A stretch of 64,000 nucleotides of DNA from Lachnospiraceae bacterium C1.1 (GTDB lineage Bacteria > Bacillota > Clostridia > Lachnospirales > Lachnospiraceae): NCBI GenBank assembly GCA_030434875.1, contig JAUISW010000001.1, positions 3,300,001-3,364,000 on the forward strand, in the 5' to 3' direction. The position numbers were made by a program, and so were the translations under genes. Each line of letters begins with the position of its first letter. Position 1 is the first letter of the stretch. The notes below the pieces were generated by a model. It ran no database searches. It was not told the origin of the DNA and saw only the letters and a program-made list of their open reading frames with translations. Positions 9,864 to 22,047 of this stretch are shown piece by piece.

Positions 9864-9906
9864 GACTCTCCAGAAGGTTCAATAGAGCCTCCTGGAGCCG
9901 TTTTTT
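9864..9906 (+). terminator. Hairpin with T run on the plus strand between gyrA and serS
   Basis: Stem CTCCAGAAGG / CCTCCTGGAG (10 bp with one mismatch) is followed by CCG and six T on the plus strand, although both neighbouring genes are on the minus strand. On the minus strand it lacks a T run. It may stop antisense transcription or act as a weak bidirectional barrier. The rest of the gap (9907-10016) holds a DnaA-box-like TTATCAACA at 9984-9992 and no gene. Confidence 0.5.
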
Positions 9907-10016
9907 AGGATTATTTTTAAATTTATAAAAAATTTATAAATTTGTATCAGAATCGGTACTAAACAACAATATTTAGGTGTGACTTATCAACAATCTATCA
10001 ACATTTAGTGGATAAA

Positions 10017-12512
10017 TCAGTTTTCACTCTCTACTTCTCCCTCTTCTTTTTCCTCATCATCTTCTTGTACTATTTCATCACGTACTTTTGCTATTCCGGC
10101 TACCTTTACGCCATCAGAAAGATTCATAAGTTTAACGCCTCTTGCACTTCTTCCAAGCACAGAAACATCATTTGCCCTGATCTGAATTATTGTTCCGGCA
10201 TCAGTAATAAGCATTACCTCATGCTCATCATTAACAGCCTTTACGCCTATTATAGCTCCGGTTTTTTCATTCAATTTATAACAGAAGTGACCCATTCCGC
10301 CACGTTTCTGACCATTAAATTCACTGAGTTTAGTACGTTTACCCATACCATTTTCAGTAACAAGTAATAAAGAATCTCCCTGTGAATCCGTCTGCATTCC
10401 GACTATTTCATCATCATCTTTTAAGTTCATGGCTTTAACTCCGATAGAATCTCTGCCCATTGCTCTTACATCTGATTCCTTAAATCTGATACACATACCG
10501 GATTTAGTAACTACAAAAAGGTCCTGATCTTTTCTTGTCTGCTTAACTTCAATAAGTTCATCACCATCAAGAAGATTTATTGCTTTAATTCCGCGTTTAT
10601 TAATATGCGAAAAGTCCATAACCCTTGTCTTCTTAACCTTACCGTTCTTTGTAACCATGAAAAGATATCTGTCTTCATCATAGTCTTTTATCGGTATCGT
10701 TGCGGTAATTTTCTCATTAGGCAGCATCTGAAGAAGATTTACTATTGCAATTCCTCTGGCATTTCTGGATGCTTCAGGAATTTCATACGCCTTTAGTCTA
10801 TACGCACGACCCAAATTTGTAAAGAAGATTATGTAATTATGTGTCGTCGTCATCAGAAGGTCTTCGATATAGTCATCTTCTATAGTCGTAATGCCCTTTA
10901 TACCCTTACCGCCACGGTTCTGAGCAGAGAAGTTATCTACTGACATTCTCTTGATATATCCTAAATGAGTCATTGTGATCACGGTATTTTCAAGTGTGAT
11001 CATATCTTCATCTGCAATTTCTCCGGCATCAAAACCTATTTCAGTCTTTCTGTCGTCGCCATATTTATCTGCAATAACTGAAATTTCTGTTTTAATTACA
11101 CCAAGTAAGATCTTTTTATCTGACAAAATAGCCTTAAATTCCTTTATTTTCTCAAGTAATTCAGCATATTCGCCTTCAAGTCTTTCTCTTTCCAATGCTG
11201 CCAGAGCTCTAAGACGCATATCTACTATTGCCTGTGCCTGAACTTCATCAATTGTAAGGAAATCAACTAATTTTTCTTTTGCTTCTGCAACTGTCTTACT
11301 TGATCTGATAAGTCTGATAACTTCATCAATTGCATCGATTGCCTTGAGCAATCCTTCTAAAATATGGGCTCTTTCTTCGGCTTTATTTAAATCATATTGT
11401 GTTCTTCTGGTTACAACATCTTCCTGATGTCTCAGATAACACTTGAGAATTTCTAAAATATTCAGAATATGAGGCTCATTATTTACAAGTGCAAGCATAA
11501 TTACGCCAAATGTATCCTGAAGCTGTGTATGTTTATAGAGCTGATTTAAGATAATATTAGCATTTGCATCTCGTCTGAGTTCAATTACGATTCTCATACC
11601 CTCTCTGTCAGACTCATCTCTTAAATCGGTAATACCGTCAATCTTTTTAAGCTTAACAAGATCAGCAATATTTTTAATAAGTTTTGCCTTATTTACAAGA
11701 TATGGGAGCTCTGTAACGATTATCTGAGATTTTCCATTAGGAAGAGTTTCAATATCCGTTATTGCTCTTAATATGATCTTTCCACGTCCGGTTCTGTATG
11801 CCTCATCAACACCACGATTCCCAAGTATCATACCACCAGTAGGGAAATCAGGACCTTTTATGATCTTTAAAATTTCCTCAATCTCAGTTTCCCTGTCTTC
11901 ATCGATCATATTATCAATTATTTTTACTACAGCATTAATAACCTCTCTCAGATTATGGGGAGGAATATTTGTTGCCATACCAACAGCGATACCTGTTGTT
12001 CCGTTAACTAAAAGATTTGGATAACGTGAGGGAAGAACTGTTGGTTCCTGCTCTGTTTCATCGAAGTTTGGTATGAAATCAACTGTATTTTTATTAATAT
12101 CAGCAAGCATTTCCATACTGATCTTAGAAAGTCTTGCCTCTGTGTATCGCATTGCAGCCGCACCGTCACCATCGACTGATCCGAAATTTCCATGACCGTC
12201 AACAAGACAATATCTCATTGACCAGTCCTGTGCCATATTTACGAGTGCTCCATAAATAGAGCTGTCACCGTGAGGGTGATATTTACCCATGGTATCACCA
12301 ACAATTCTCGCACATTTTCTGTGAGGTTTGTCAGGATAGTTATTAAGTTCGACCATGGAATAGAGAATTCTTCTCTGTACAGGCTTAAGTCCGTCTCTTA
12401 CATCAGGCAGAGCTCTCGAAGCTATAACGCTCATTGCATAGTCGATATAAGAGGTCTCCATTGTTTTTTTCAGATCGACTTCGTTAATTCTGTCAAAAAT
12501 CTGATCATCCAT
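10017..12512 (-). CDS. gyrA: DNA gyrase subunit A
   Basis: The 831-residue breakage-rejoining subunit of gyrase acts with GyrB in the A2B2 complex to add negative supercoils. The catalytic tyrosine is in [12 protein letters not shown]. The quinolone region reads [13 protein letters not shown]: Ser is retained at 84, and Gly 88 stands where many bacteria have Asp or Glu. The C-terminal beta-pinwheel carries the GyrA box QNRGGKG, which marks true gyrase rather than topoisomerase IV. The C-terminus is strongly acidic ([14 protein letters not shown]). It lies 32 bases after gyrB, the usual operon order. Confidence 0.98.
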   Translation of the reverse strand: MDDQIFDRINEVDLKKTMETSYIDYAMSVIASRALPDVRDGLKPVQRRILYSMVELNNYPDKPHRKCARIVGDTMGKYHPHGDSSIYGALVNMAQDWSMRYCLVDGHGNFGSVDGDGAAAMRYTEARLSKISMEMLADINKNTVDFIPNFDETEQEPTVLPSRYPNLLVNGTTGIAVGMATNIPPHNLREVINAVVKIIDNMIDEDRETEIEEILKIIKGPDFPTGGMILGNRGVDEAYRTGRGKIILRAITDIETLPNGKSQIIVTELPYLVNKAKLIKNIADLVKLKKIDGITDLRDESDREGMRIVIELRRDANANIILNQLYKHTQLQDTFGVIMLALVNNEPHILNILEILKCYLRHQEDVVTRRTQYDLNKAEERAHILEGLLKAIDAIDEVIRLIRSSKTVAEAKEKLVDFLTIDEVQAQAIVDMRLRALAALERERLEGEYAELLEKIKEFKAILSDKKILLGVIKTEISVIADKYGDDRKTEIGFDAGEIADEDMITLENTVITMTHLGYIKRMSVDNFSAQNRGGKGIKGITTIEDDYIEDLLMTTTHNYIIFFTNLGRAYRLKAYEIPEASRNARGIAIVNLLQMLPNEKITATIPIKDYDEDRYLFMVTKNGKVKKTRVMDFSHINKRGIKAINLLDGDELIEVKQTRKDQDLFVVTKSGMCIRFKESDVRAMGRDSIGVKAMNLKDDDEIVGMQTDSQGDSLLLVTENGMGKRTKLSEFNGQKRGGMGHFCYKLNEKTGAIIGVKAVNDEHEVMLITDAGTIIQIRANDVSVLGRSARGVKLMNLSDGVKVAGIAKVRDEIVQEDDEEKEEGEVESEN

Positions 12513-12544
12513 CTAATAAATTCCTTTCAGGCTTTATTTTAAGG

Positions 12545-14464
<1,920 letters not shown>

Positions 14465-14530
14465 TTATTCCTCCATTTTATCAAATTATGATTTATTACC
14501 AATCATTAAAAAACAGATTGGTTTACATAA

Positions 14531-15625
14531 TTATTTTAAATCTACAATTCCGTTTTTTACGTTAAATACTCTGTCAATTTCAATCCTGTTTTTTATAAAA
14601 TCATCTAATCCCGTACATGTTATAAGTGTCTGAACCTTTCCAAGATGAGCTAATAAACAATTCTGTCTATGACTGTCTAATTCAGATAAAACATCATCAA
14701 GTAATAAAATAGGATCATCATTAACAAGATTTTTAACAATTTCAATTTCCGAAAGCTTTAATGACAAAGAAGCTGTCCTCTGCTGACCCTGCGAACCATA
14801 TTTTCTTAGATCAATCCCATCAAGAAGAAAACTCATATCATCATGATGCGGGCCAGCTGATGTTGTAAAATACCTCATGTCCTGATTTCTTGTCTTTTTT
14901 AATTTTTCTTCGTAGTTTTCAGCATTTACTGATGGTTCGTAACTGAGTTCAAGTTCTTCGTCTTTTTCAGTAATTGACTTATTTATTTTATTTATTATCG
15001 GATTAAGTCTTTTTATAAATTCTTCTCGTTCGGAAATAATTTCAAGTCCATATCTTATCAGCTCGGATTCCCATACTTCCAGTGCAGTAGATCCTTCTGA
15101 TTTTCCGTAATTTCCAAGAGCAATGTCTTTCATGAGTTTATTTCTCTGTTCAAGACATTTATTATAATTAATAAGACTATTCAAATAATTTTTACTCAGT
15201 TGACATAATTCTATATCGATAAAACGTCTTCTTTCAGAAGGACCGTTTTTTATTATATTTAAGTCCTCCGGTGAAAAGAATATAAGCTTTGCTATCCCTA
15301 AAAGTTCGGAAGCTTTTTTTATTGGAATTCCATTTACTGCAACCGTTTTTCTCTTATTTTTGCGGATATGCATATCTATCTTATAATCTATTTCATTTTT
15401 TTTAAGCAAAAGTCTTATATGAGACTCATTTTTTCCGAATTTTATTATTTCCTTATCACGGCTTTTTTTATGAGACTTTGTAGTAGATCCAACATATACT
15501 GCTTCCAGAATATTTGTCTTTCCCTGAGCATTATCACCAAAAAAAATATTTGTCCTGGAACCGAGTTTTAAGCTCAGAGAATCATAATTTCTATAATTTT
15601 CAAGCTCTAAAGATTCAATTATCAT
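14531..15625 (-). CDS. recF: RecF recombination and repair ATPase
   Basis: RecF is an SMC-like ATPase that, with RecO and RecR, loads RecA at single-strand gaps. The 364-residue protein has Walker A FFGDNAQGKTNILEA (about 28-42), the signature YGSQGQQRTASLSLKL and Walker B ILLLDDVLSELD. Its start overlaps the stop of the S4-domain gene by 4 bases (ATGA-type), so the two are probably translationally coupled. Confidence 0.96.
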   Translation of the reverse strand: MIIESLELENYRNYDSLSLKLGSRTNIFFGDNAQGKTNILEAVYVGSTTKSHKKSRDKEIIKFGKNESHIRLLLKKNEIDYKIDMHIRKNKRKTVAVNGIPIKKASELLGIAKLIFFSPEDLNIIKNGPSERRRFIDIELCQLSKNYLNSLINYNKCLEQRNKLMKDIALGNYGKSEGSTALEVWESELIRYGLEIISEREEFIKRLNPIINKINKSITEKDEELELSYEPSVNAENYEEKLKKTRNQDMRYFTTSAGPHHDDMSFLLDGIDLRKYGSQGQQRTASLSLKLSEIEIVKNLVNDDPILLLDDVLSELDSHRQNCLLAHLGKVQTLITCTGLDDFIKNRIEIDRVFNVKNGIVDLK

Positions 15626-15837
15626 TTGAGTACTTGTATTTCTTCTTCTCTGAATTCTACTTTATCGCCATCATGGATTTTTTTTCCACGCATCTCGCAG
15701 ACTTCTCCGTTAACTTTTACATTTCCTTCAATTATTTCTATTTTAGCTTCAACACCTGAAGAAACGAGATTAACGGCTTTCAAAAGCTGACCAAGTTTTA
15801 TAAAATCTTCGTTTTCTCTTAAATGAAATTCCTTCAA
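15622..15837 (-). CDS. yaaA: S4-domain RNA-binding protein (YaaA/RlbA type)
   Basis: A 71-residue protein made of a single S4-like domain (FIKLGQLLKAVNLVSSGVEAK; VKVNGEVCEMRGKKIHDGD). The family sits between dnaN and recF across Firmicutes and is thought to bind structured RNA, possibly in ribosome assembly. It overlaps recF by 4 bases and starts 35 bases after dnaN. The symbol follows the Bacillus subtilis position; the function is not settled. Confidence 0.9.
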   Translation of the reverse strand: MKEFHLRENEDFIKLGQLLKAVNLVSSGVEAKIEIIEGNVKVNGEVCEMRGKKIHDGDKVEFREEEIQVLK

Positions 15838-15872
15838 TGCATTTTACCTCGCATTTTATTAAAAAATGGTTA

Positions 15873-16979
15873 TTAAATATTATTAAAGTTTACAGGAAGA
15901 ACGATATAAATATAATTCTTATCATCATCCCTTATAAAGCATGGTGATTTTGATCCCATAAGATAAAGTGTTATATCCTCATCATCTATAACTTTAAGTA
16001 CATCCGTAATAAATTTAGGGTTAAAACCTATTGTAAGATCTTCACCTTTTTTTGATATTTCAATATTTTCATTAAATGCACCGAATTCAGATTTTATTTT
16101 GATTTCAGCATTATTATCTGTTATGTCAACCACAACAGGTTTTTTCTCACCTTCTTTGATCAGAAGGTTTGCTCTGTCGATACAATTCATGAAAGCAATT
16201 TTATTTACTACAAGTTTAGTTGAATAATTATCAGTCATCATTTTATTGACGTCAAAATATTCACCCTCAATAAGTCTTGAAATAACAAGTGTATTTTCAA
16301 GTTCAAACATAACATTGCTGTTTTCTATGTAGATTTTTACTTCTTTTTCAGGATCTCCACTAAGGATTTTACTGATCTCATTCAATGTTTTTCCCGGGAT
16401 AAGAAGTTTTTTTTCATCATATGAATCATGGAGCTTAATATTTCTGATGGAAATTCTATGTCCATCCAAAGCAACAGCCATAAGTTTATCGTCTTTTATT
16501 TCAAAATATTCACCCGTCATAATTTTGTTATTTTCACTGTCTGAAAGTGAAAATGTTGTTTGACGGATAATATCTTTTAAGCTGTATTGTGAGAGAATGA
16601 TGAAATTACTTTTATCAACATGTGGAAGATAAGGGAAATCATCTCCTGATCTTGCCGGAAGATAAAATTTAGTCTGAGAACATGTTATAGATGTTCTCAT
16701 TGAAGAATCTGTCTCTATCGTAATAAAACCATCCGGAAGACGTCTTACCATATCACCAAAGAATTTTGCATCTAATGCTATGATTCCTTTTTCTTCTATT
16801 TCACCTTCAATGATTGTTTCTATTCCGAGTTCCATGTTATTTGCTGTAAGTTTTATTCTTCCATCATTACAGTTTATAAGGATACATTGAAGAATAGGCA
16901 TTGTTGTTTTTGATGGAACAGCTTTTGAAACAATATTTACTCCTTCCATCAAAGAATCTCTGCTGCAAACAATTTTCAT
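15873..16979 (-). CDS. dnaN: DNA polymerase III beta clamp
   Basis: The sliding clamp encircles DNA as a homodimer and tethers polymerase III and repair enzymes. The 368-residue protein has the expected three repeated clamp domains (about 1-120, 128-245, 246-368); the start MKIVCSRDSLMEG and the C-terminus PVNFNNI are typical. It follows dnaA after a 161-base gap without another gene. Confidence 0.97.
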   Translation of the reverse strand: MKIVCSRDSLMEGVNIVSKAVPSKTTMPILQCILINCNDGRIKLTANNMELGIETIIEGEIEEKGIIALDAKFFGDMVRRLPDGFITIETDSSMRTSITCSQTKFYLPARSGDDFPYLPHVDKSNFIILSQYSLKDIIRQTTFSLSDSENNKIMTGEYFEIKDDKLMAVALDGHRISIRNIKLHDSYDEKKLLIPGKTLNEISKILSGDPEKEVKIYIENSNVMFELENTLVISRLIEGEYFDVNKMMTDNYSTKLVVNKIAFMNCIDRANLLIKEGEKKPVVVDITDNNAEIKIKSEFGAFNENIEISKKGEDLTIGFNPKFITDVLKVIDDEDITLYLMGSKSPCFIRDDDKNYIYIVLPVNFNNI

Positions 16980-17140
16980 TGTGTAAATCTCCTGTCAGTT
17001 TTTTGATATAACTAAATATCTTTAAAATTCGTATTAGTAGTAATAAGGGGCGTGAATTTGTGTAAAACCTCTAAAAGCCTCTGAAATCAAGGCTTTCATC
17101 CAAAAAGAATAAGGTTGAAAAGCCGTTGAACAGATGTTAA

Positions 17141-18517
17141 TTAAGCGGGAAAAATAATCTTCATGATTTCTTCGATTTCATTTTTCAACTTTAAATCTGT
17201 GGATAAGCTCTGTTCAATCTTATCATGACCGTGGATAACTGTTGTATGATCTCTGTTACCCATGATCTTGCCTATTTCAGCAAGTGCTGTATCGGTTTTC
17301 TCACGGCAGAGGTACATTGCGACCTGTCTGGGTACAACAATTTCCTTGTTTCTGCGGCTTGAATTAATATCTTCGGCAGTAGTATTGTAATATTTTGCCA
17401 CTTCAGCAATTATGATCTCAGGTGTTACTTTTCTTGGAGTATCAGGCATTATCATATCTTTAATTGCCTGTTCAGCCGTATACATTGTTATTTCCCGATT
17501 ATCAAGTTTGTGGAGTGCTACAATTTTATTAAGAGCTCCTTCAAGTTCTCTGATGTTTGATTTAATATTAGAAGCAACAAACTGTACAATTTCATCATCT
17601 ACGCTTACGCCGATAGTTTTAGCGTATCTTCGAAGAATTGCCATTCTTGTTTCATAATCCGGGGGATTTATGTCAACCGTTAATCCCCAGTCAAATCTTG
17701 AACGAAGTCTTTCTTCTAATGTCTCCATATCTTTTGGAGGTTTATCAGATGAAAGGATTATTGCCTTATTCTGGGCGTGAAGCTCATTAAAAGTATTGAA
17801 AAACTCGTTCTGGGTACTTTCTTTACCTATTATAAACTGTACATCATCGAGTAGAAGAACATCCACAGTTCTGTATTTCTCACGGAATTTTGACATTCCC
17901 TGCGTACCGCCGAGCTGTATAGTTTCAATAACTTCATTAGTGAATGTTTCACTTGTAACATATCTGATGTTTTTATTTGGATTCTTTCTTATTATATAGT
18001 GACCTATTGAATGCATAAGGTGAGTTTTTCCAAGTCCGGGTCCTCCATAAAGAAAAAGCGGATTATAAACAATCCCCGGATCCTCAGCTACTGCAAGAGC
18101 TGCTGAATGTGCAAGTCTGTTATTTGGTCCTACTACAAAAGTATCAAATGTATATTTGGGATTAAGATTTGATCTTTGAATATTATCACTTTCGAGCTTA
18201 AGGTTTTCAGTATTTACTTTTTCGACAGCAGCACTTGAATTTTTAGCTTCTTCTTCGGTTATAAATACAACTGTATATCTTTTGTTCATAACCTCTGAAA
18301 TTGCTATTTCAAAAACCAGTTTGTACTTATTTGTAAGAACTTCAACTCCTCGCTGATTTTCACCGGGGGTTATGATTTTTAAGGTATTGCCTTCAACAGA
18401 AAAAATCTCCATGGGGGCAATCCATGTTTCAAAAGGGACATCTAAAATACCGTTTTCAGTTCTTACAACTTCTTTTATTTTATTCCAGTTTTCAATTAGT
18501 GACTGTTTTTCATCCAT
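17141..18517 (-). CDS. dnaA: Chromosomal replication initiator DnaA
   Basis: The AAA+ initiator binds DnaA boxes and melts the origin. The 458-residue protein has an N-terminal oligomerisation domain, Walker A YGGPGLGKTHL, Walker B VLLLDDVQF, sensor region ERLRSRFDWGL, and the C-terminal DNA-binding signature GNRDHTTVIHGHDKI. The start lies next to the cluster of DnaA boxes upstream, which allows autoregulation as in other Firmicutes. The adjoining origin marks this as chromosomal. Confidence 0.98.
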   Translation of the reverse strand: MDEKQSLIENWNKIKEVVRTENGILDVPFETWIAPMEIFSVEGNTLKIITPGENQRGVEVLTNKYKLVFEIAISEVMNKRYTVVFITEEEAKNSSAAVEKVNTENLKLESDNIQRSNLNPKYTFDTFVVGPNNRLAHSAALAVAEDPGIVYNPLFLYGGPGLGKTHLMHSIGHYIIRKNPNKNIRYVTSETFTNEVIETIQLGGTQGMSKFREKYRTVDVLLLDDVQFIIGKESTQNEFFNTFNELHAQNKAIILSSDKPPKDMETLEERLRSRFDWGLTVDINPPDYETRMAILRRYAKTIGVSVDDEIVQFVASNIKSNIRELEGALNKIVALHKLDNREITMYTAEQAIKDMIMPDTPRKVTPEIIIAEVAKYYNTTAEDINSSRRNKEIVVPRQVAMYLCREKTDTALAEIGKIMGNRDHTTVIHGHDKIEQSLSTDLKLKNEIEEIMKIIFPA

Positions 18518-18599
18518 AGGTGCTTATCTCCCGCCTAAAATTACTTAATGGCCTGTATTATTTATCTGAAACTTCATTATTATATAGTATCAGAATAAG

Positions 18600-18990
18600 A
18601 ACAGACCTTATATATATTACCTTAAATTTAGTAATTTATCAACATTTTAGGGATAATCTGTGCACAGATCAATGTATTTATCCACAAAGTTTTCAACATA
18701 TGTTGATAAGTCAATGTTATTTACACAGAGTTATGTAAACTAGTTACCGAATATTATGCAACCTATTTGTGGATAAATGTGGATAATCATATTAACATAT
18801 CAACATGTGCAAATGTGGATAAAATGGGCATTGTTAATAATTATCCGCATAATATTAGATGGTTATCAACAGCTTTTCCACATTATGTGGAAAACATTAT
18901 GTAAATCAATTATTTATGCCCATATGTGGATAACTTTCTGCACAAGTCAGTTTATATACATGTTGAAGATTTATGTGTATAAATAGTTTT
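18600..18990. other. oriC: oriC with DnaA-box cluster
   Basis: Perfect TTATCCACA boxes lie at 18678-18686 (+), 18768-18776 (-), 18778-18786 (-), 18814-18822 (-) and 18925-18933 (-). Near matches are TTATCAACA at 18636 (+), 18701 (-) and 18863 (+), TTATCCGCA at 18841 (+) and TGTGTATAA at 18974 (-). An A/T-rich stretch lies between the boxes and rpmH (18990-19130), a possible unwinding element. Genes diverge on both sides, as expected at a bidirectional origin. No gene is present from 18518 to 19161. Confidence 0.94.
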
Positions 18991-19161
18991 TTATTCAGAA
19001 ACTATATCTATATTGCCTGGATAGCTTACTTTTTATTTTTTTCCACAAAAATTTCTATAATTTTCTTTTATATAATATTTTTCTTGACGTTATGCCTCTA
19101 AATAACTATAATTAGAACGGTGTTTTCCGGTATTTTGTTTTAAAATCAGGAGGTAATTATT

Positions 19162-19296
19162 ATGTGGATGACATTTCAGCCTAAGAAAAGACATAGATCA
19201 AAGGTTCATGGATTTCGTGCAAGAATGAGCACACCGGGTGGACGTAAGGTTCTTGCTGCAAGACGCAGAAAAAGCAGAGCTCGCCTTACAGTCTGA
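19162..19296 (+). CDS. rpmH: Ribosomal protein bL34
   Basis: A 44-residue, strongly basic protein (starts [18 protein letters not shown], ends [11 protein letters not shown]) of the 50S subunit. The signature [16 protein letters not shown] is present. A strong AGGAGG precedes the start. It opens the plus-strand block leaving oriC, with rnpA downstream as in most bacteria. It is too short for a 60-codon ORF cutoff. Confidence 0.97.
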   Translation: MWMTFQPKKRHRSKVHGFRARMSTPGGRKVLAARRRKSRARLTV

Positions 19297-19320
19297 GACC
19301 GCAGTAATGTGGTCTTTTTT
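19296..19320 (+). terminator. Terminator or attenuator after rpmH
   Basis: Stem AGACCGC / GTGGTCT (7 bp, one G-U) with a 6-base loop and a run of T begins within the rpmH stop codon. It probably lowers rnpA expression relative to rpmH, whose product is needed in far larger amounts. Confidence 0.75.
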
Positions 19321-19360
19321 CTAATTTATTGGAAAAATTTTTTGTTAAAAGAGAATTTTA

Positions 19361-19726
19361 ATGAGGATTTTTACTTCGTTAAAAAGTAATATTGATTTCA
19401 GGGCGGTCTATAACGCAAGAAATTCCCGAGCAAACAAATATTTAGTAATGTATGTACTGGAAAACCATATGGGAATTAACCGGCTTGGAATTTCCGTAAG
19501 CAAAAAGGTTGGCAATTCAGTTGTCAGACATCGGCTTACGCGGTTGGTCAGAGAATCAGTGCGACTGCATGAGGATGAGTTCAATAGTGGTTTGGACATA
19601 GTGGTCGTAGTCAGGGCTTCGGCTAATCCTCAAAAAGAATCAAATGAGAAGCCATTGAAATGCGCAAATATAGAGAGCGCGTTATTACATCTTGCAAATC
19701 TTCATAAAATTTTGAATGCTGATTGA
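19361..19726 (+). CDS. rnpA: Ribonuclease P protein component
   Basis: The 121-residue basic protein subunit of RNase P assists the catalytic RNA in tRNA 5' maturation. The RNR-type signature is present as KVGNSVVRHRLTRLVRESVR, and the N-terminal SLKSNIDFRAVYN fold strand is typical. It is separated from rpmH by a short hairpin and followed 9 bases later by yidD. Confidence 0.95.
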   Translation: MRIFTSLKSNIDFRAVYNARNSRANKYLVMYVLENHMGINRLGISVSKKVGNSVVRHRLTRLVRESVRLHEDEFNSGLDIVVVVRASANPQKESNEKPLKCANIESALLHLANLHKILNAD

Positions 19727-19735
19727 TCTAATACT

Positions 19736-19945
19736 ATGAAAATTATTTTAATCGCAATGATTAGGTTTTATAAAAAGTATATTTCTCCATATAAGTCAAC
19801 AAAATGTCCGTATATTCCGTCTTGTTCGGAATACGGTCTTCAGGCTATAGAAAAATATGGCGCTCTTAAGGGTGGAGCGTTGGCTTTATGGAGAATCATA
19901 AGATGTAATCCTTTTTCTAAAGGAGGGTATGATCCCGTTCCTTAA
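19736..19945 (+). CDS. yidD: Membrane protein insertion efficiency factor YidD
   Basis: A 69-residue protein with the family core [22 protein letters not shown] and the ending [17 protein letters not shown]; three conserved Cys are present. YidD is a small inner-face protein that helps YidC-dependent insertion. It sits between rnpA and yidC, the conserved order. Confidence 0.95.
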   Translation: MKIILIAMIRFYKKYISPYKSTKCPYIPSCSEYGLQAIEKYGALKGGALALWRIIRCNPFSKGGYDPVP

Positions 19946-19966
19946 TTTTATCAGGAGGAAAATAAA

Positions 19967-21217
19967 TTGTCAGAAGGAATACTGCTTTCACAATATTCCG
20001 GAGCAATTCTTGGACCTATAGCTAGAGTACTTGGACTTATACTTAATGCTGTTTTCAATGTTGTTCCTAACGTTGGTATTGCCATTATCCTTTTCACTGT
20101 AATCATATATCTTTGTCTGCTTCCTTTAACTTACAAGCAGCAGAAGTTTTCAAAACTTTCAGCAAAGATGAACCCTGAAATTCAGAAGGTTCAGGCTAAA
20201 TACAAGGGAAAACAGGATCAGGCATCAATGCAGCGTCAGAATGAAGAGGTTCAGGCGATTTATCGTAAGTATGGTGTATCACCTACGGGTAGTTGTCTGC
20301 AGCTTCTCATACAGATGCCTATTTTATTTGCACTTTACAGGGTTATCAACAGTATCCCTGCTTATGTAACAAAAATATATGAGGTTCTTGAAGGTCTTTC
20401 TAAAAATATTCTTTCCACAGAAGATGGAATTAATGTAATCTCGAACCTTGAAACAACACAGAAAGTTTTTGCAAAATATGTCAGCAATAACAACTTTACA
20501 GGAGAGAATGCTGTAGAGTCCGTTATGGATATCTTAAACAGAGCAACTTCTAAAGAATGGGATCTTATCGGACAGATTCAGGGTCTTGATCTTGATGTAT
20601 TTAATAATGCAAGAAATGGATTTGAGAGTTTTAATACATTTTTCGGATTGAATATCTCAAATACACCTATGTATATCATCAAGGATTCTTTTGAATCCGG
20701 AAATTTCCTTCTTGTGATAGGTGCTGTACTTATACCTGTTCTTGCTGCACTTACACAGTGGATAAATATTTTCTTTATGCCGCAGCCATCTAATTCAAAT
20801 AGTACAGATCAGACTGCAAGCATGATGAAATCAATGAATCTGATGATGCCTCTTATGTCAGCATTTTTCTGTTTAAGCCTTCCCTGTGGTATGGGTATTT
20901 ACTGGATAAGCGGTGCTGTTATCAGAAGTATCGAGCAGATCATCATCAATAAGAGAATTGATAAAATGGATATTGATTCAATTATTGAAAAAAATATCGA
21001 GAAGTATAATGAAAAGATCAAGGGCAAAGAAGGATCCAGTGGGAAAATCTCTGCAAATACTTCATTCGATTCAAATAAGAGCGGAAGTTCTTCAGCAGCT
21101 GATAAAGATGCAGCTATGGCTAAAGCAGAAGAGTATTATAAAAATCACTCAAAGCCCGGTAGTATTTCTGCAAAGGCAAATATGGTAAAGCAGTTTAATG
21201 AGCGTAATAAAAAATAA
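19967..21217 (+). CDS. yidC: Membrane protein insertase YidC/Oxa1
   Basis: The 416-residue insertase starts at TTG 19967, eight bases after AGGAGG; no ATG nearby is better placed. An N-terminal hydrophobic helix is followed by the conserved GIAIILFTVIIYLCLLPL segment, the charged hairpin (QQKFSKLSAKMNPEIQKVQ), the SCLQLLIQMPILFALYRVI helix, and further helices up to about residue 335. A hydrophilic tail rich in S, K and N (360-416) could contact ribosomes. Unlike Bacillus SpoIIIJ there is no lipoprotein lipobox. Confidence 0.95.
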   Translation: MSEGILLSQYSGAILGPIARVLGLILNAVFNVVPNVGIAIILFTVIIYLCLLPLTYKQQKFSKLSAKMNPEIQKVQAKYKGKQDQASMQRQNEEVQAIYRKYGVSPTGSCLQLLIQMPILFALYRVINSIPAYVTKIYEVLEGLSKNILSTEDGINVISNLETTQKVFAKYVSNNNFTGENAVESVMDILNRATSKEWDLIGQIQGLDLDVFNNARNGFESFNTFFGLNISNTPMYIIKDSFESGNFLLVIGAVLIPVLAALTQWINIFFMPQPSNSNSTDQTASMMKSMNLMMPLMSAFFCLSLPCGMGIYWISGAVIRSIEQIIINKRIDKMDIDSIIEKNIEKYNEKIKGKEGSSGKISANTSFDSNKSGSSSAADKDAAMAKAEEYYKNHSKPGSISAKANMVKQFNERNKK

Positions 21218-21258
21218 AATTGACTGTTTAGTAATATGAAGAGGAGGGTGCGTTTAAG

Positions 21259-21999
21259 ATGGACTTTATTGAAGTTTCGGGTAAATCTCTTGAAGATGCT
21301 ATCACTGAGGCATGTAATAAACTTTCTGTATCATCAGAACATCTTGAATATGAGATTGTAGATCTTGGTACATCCGGTTTTCTTGGATTTAACAGTAAGC
21401 CTACAATTATTAAGGCAAAGGTTAAAGATGGTTTTGAACCTGCCAAAGAAGAGAAGAAAGATAATGTTGTTGATAATATAGATCCTTCTTCTTTAGTTGT
21501 TGAAAATGTTCCGGCAGCTTCAAACGTAGATTTTGGAGATATTGACAGTATAAAGTCAAAGGTTGATAAATTTCTCGTTGATGTTTTCAATGCAATGAAA
21601 ATGTCAGTTGAAACGAAAATTGACTTTGATGCTGAAGAGTCAACATTGAATATTGATATTGAAGGAACTGATATGGGTATCCTTATTGGTAAAAGAGGAC
21701 AGACACTTGATTCACTTCAGTATCTTATAAGCCTGATTGTAAATAAGGGCAACGGAAATTATATCAGAGTTAAGGTTGATACCGAAAACTATAGAGCAAG
21801 AAGACAGAAGACACTTGAGAATCTTGCTAAAAATCTTTCATTTAAGGTAAAGAGAACTAAGAGACCTGTTTCTCTTGAACCTATGAATCCGTATGAGAGA
21901 AGAATAATTCATTCTGCACTTCAGAATGACAGATATGTTACTACACATTCAGAAGGTGAAGAGCCATTCAGAAGAGTAGTTATAAGTCTGAAAAAATAA
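21259..21999 (+). CDS. khpB: KhpB/Jag RNA-binding protein
   Basis: A 246-residue protein with an N-terminal Jag domain (DFIEVSGKSLEDAITEACNK), an acidic linker, a KH domain with the GxxG loop ILIGKRGQTLDSL (about 137-149) and a C-terminal R3H domain (ERRIIHSALQNDRYVTTHS). The family binds RNA, pairs with KhpA, and affects cell elongation and division in streptococci. A GAGGAGG site precedes the start. Order after yidC is conserved in Firmicutes. Confidence 0.94.
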   Translation: MDFIEVSGKSLEDAITEACNKLSVSSEHLEYEIVDLGTSGFLGFNSKPTIIKAKVKDGFEPAKEEKKDNVVDNIDPSSLVVENVPAASNVDFGDIDSIKSKVDKFLVDVFNAMKMSVETKIDFDAEESTLNIDIEGTDMGILIGKRGQTLDSLQYLISLIVNKGNGNYIRVKVDTENYRARRQKTLENLAKNLSFKVKRTKRPVSLEPMNPYERRIIHSALQNDRYVTTHSEGEEPFRRVVISLKK

Positions 22000-22047
22000 A
22001 ATTATAACTTTGAGGCTTTACATCAAAAATCTATGAATTATTCCGGG

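Noticed and set aside
9804..10016. T-box riboswitch before serS
   Set aside because: No conserved antiterminator T-box core and no specifier loop could be found; the one hairpin has its T run on the other strand.
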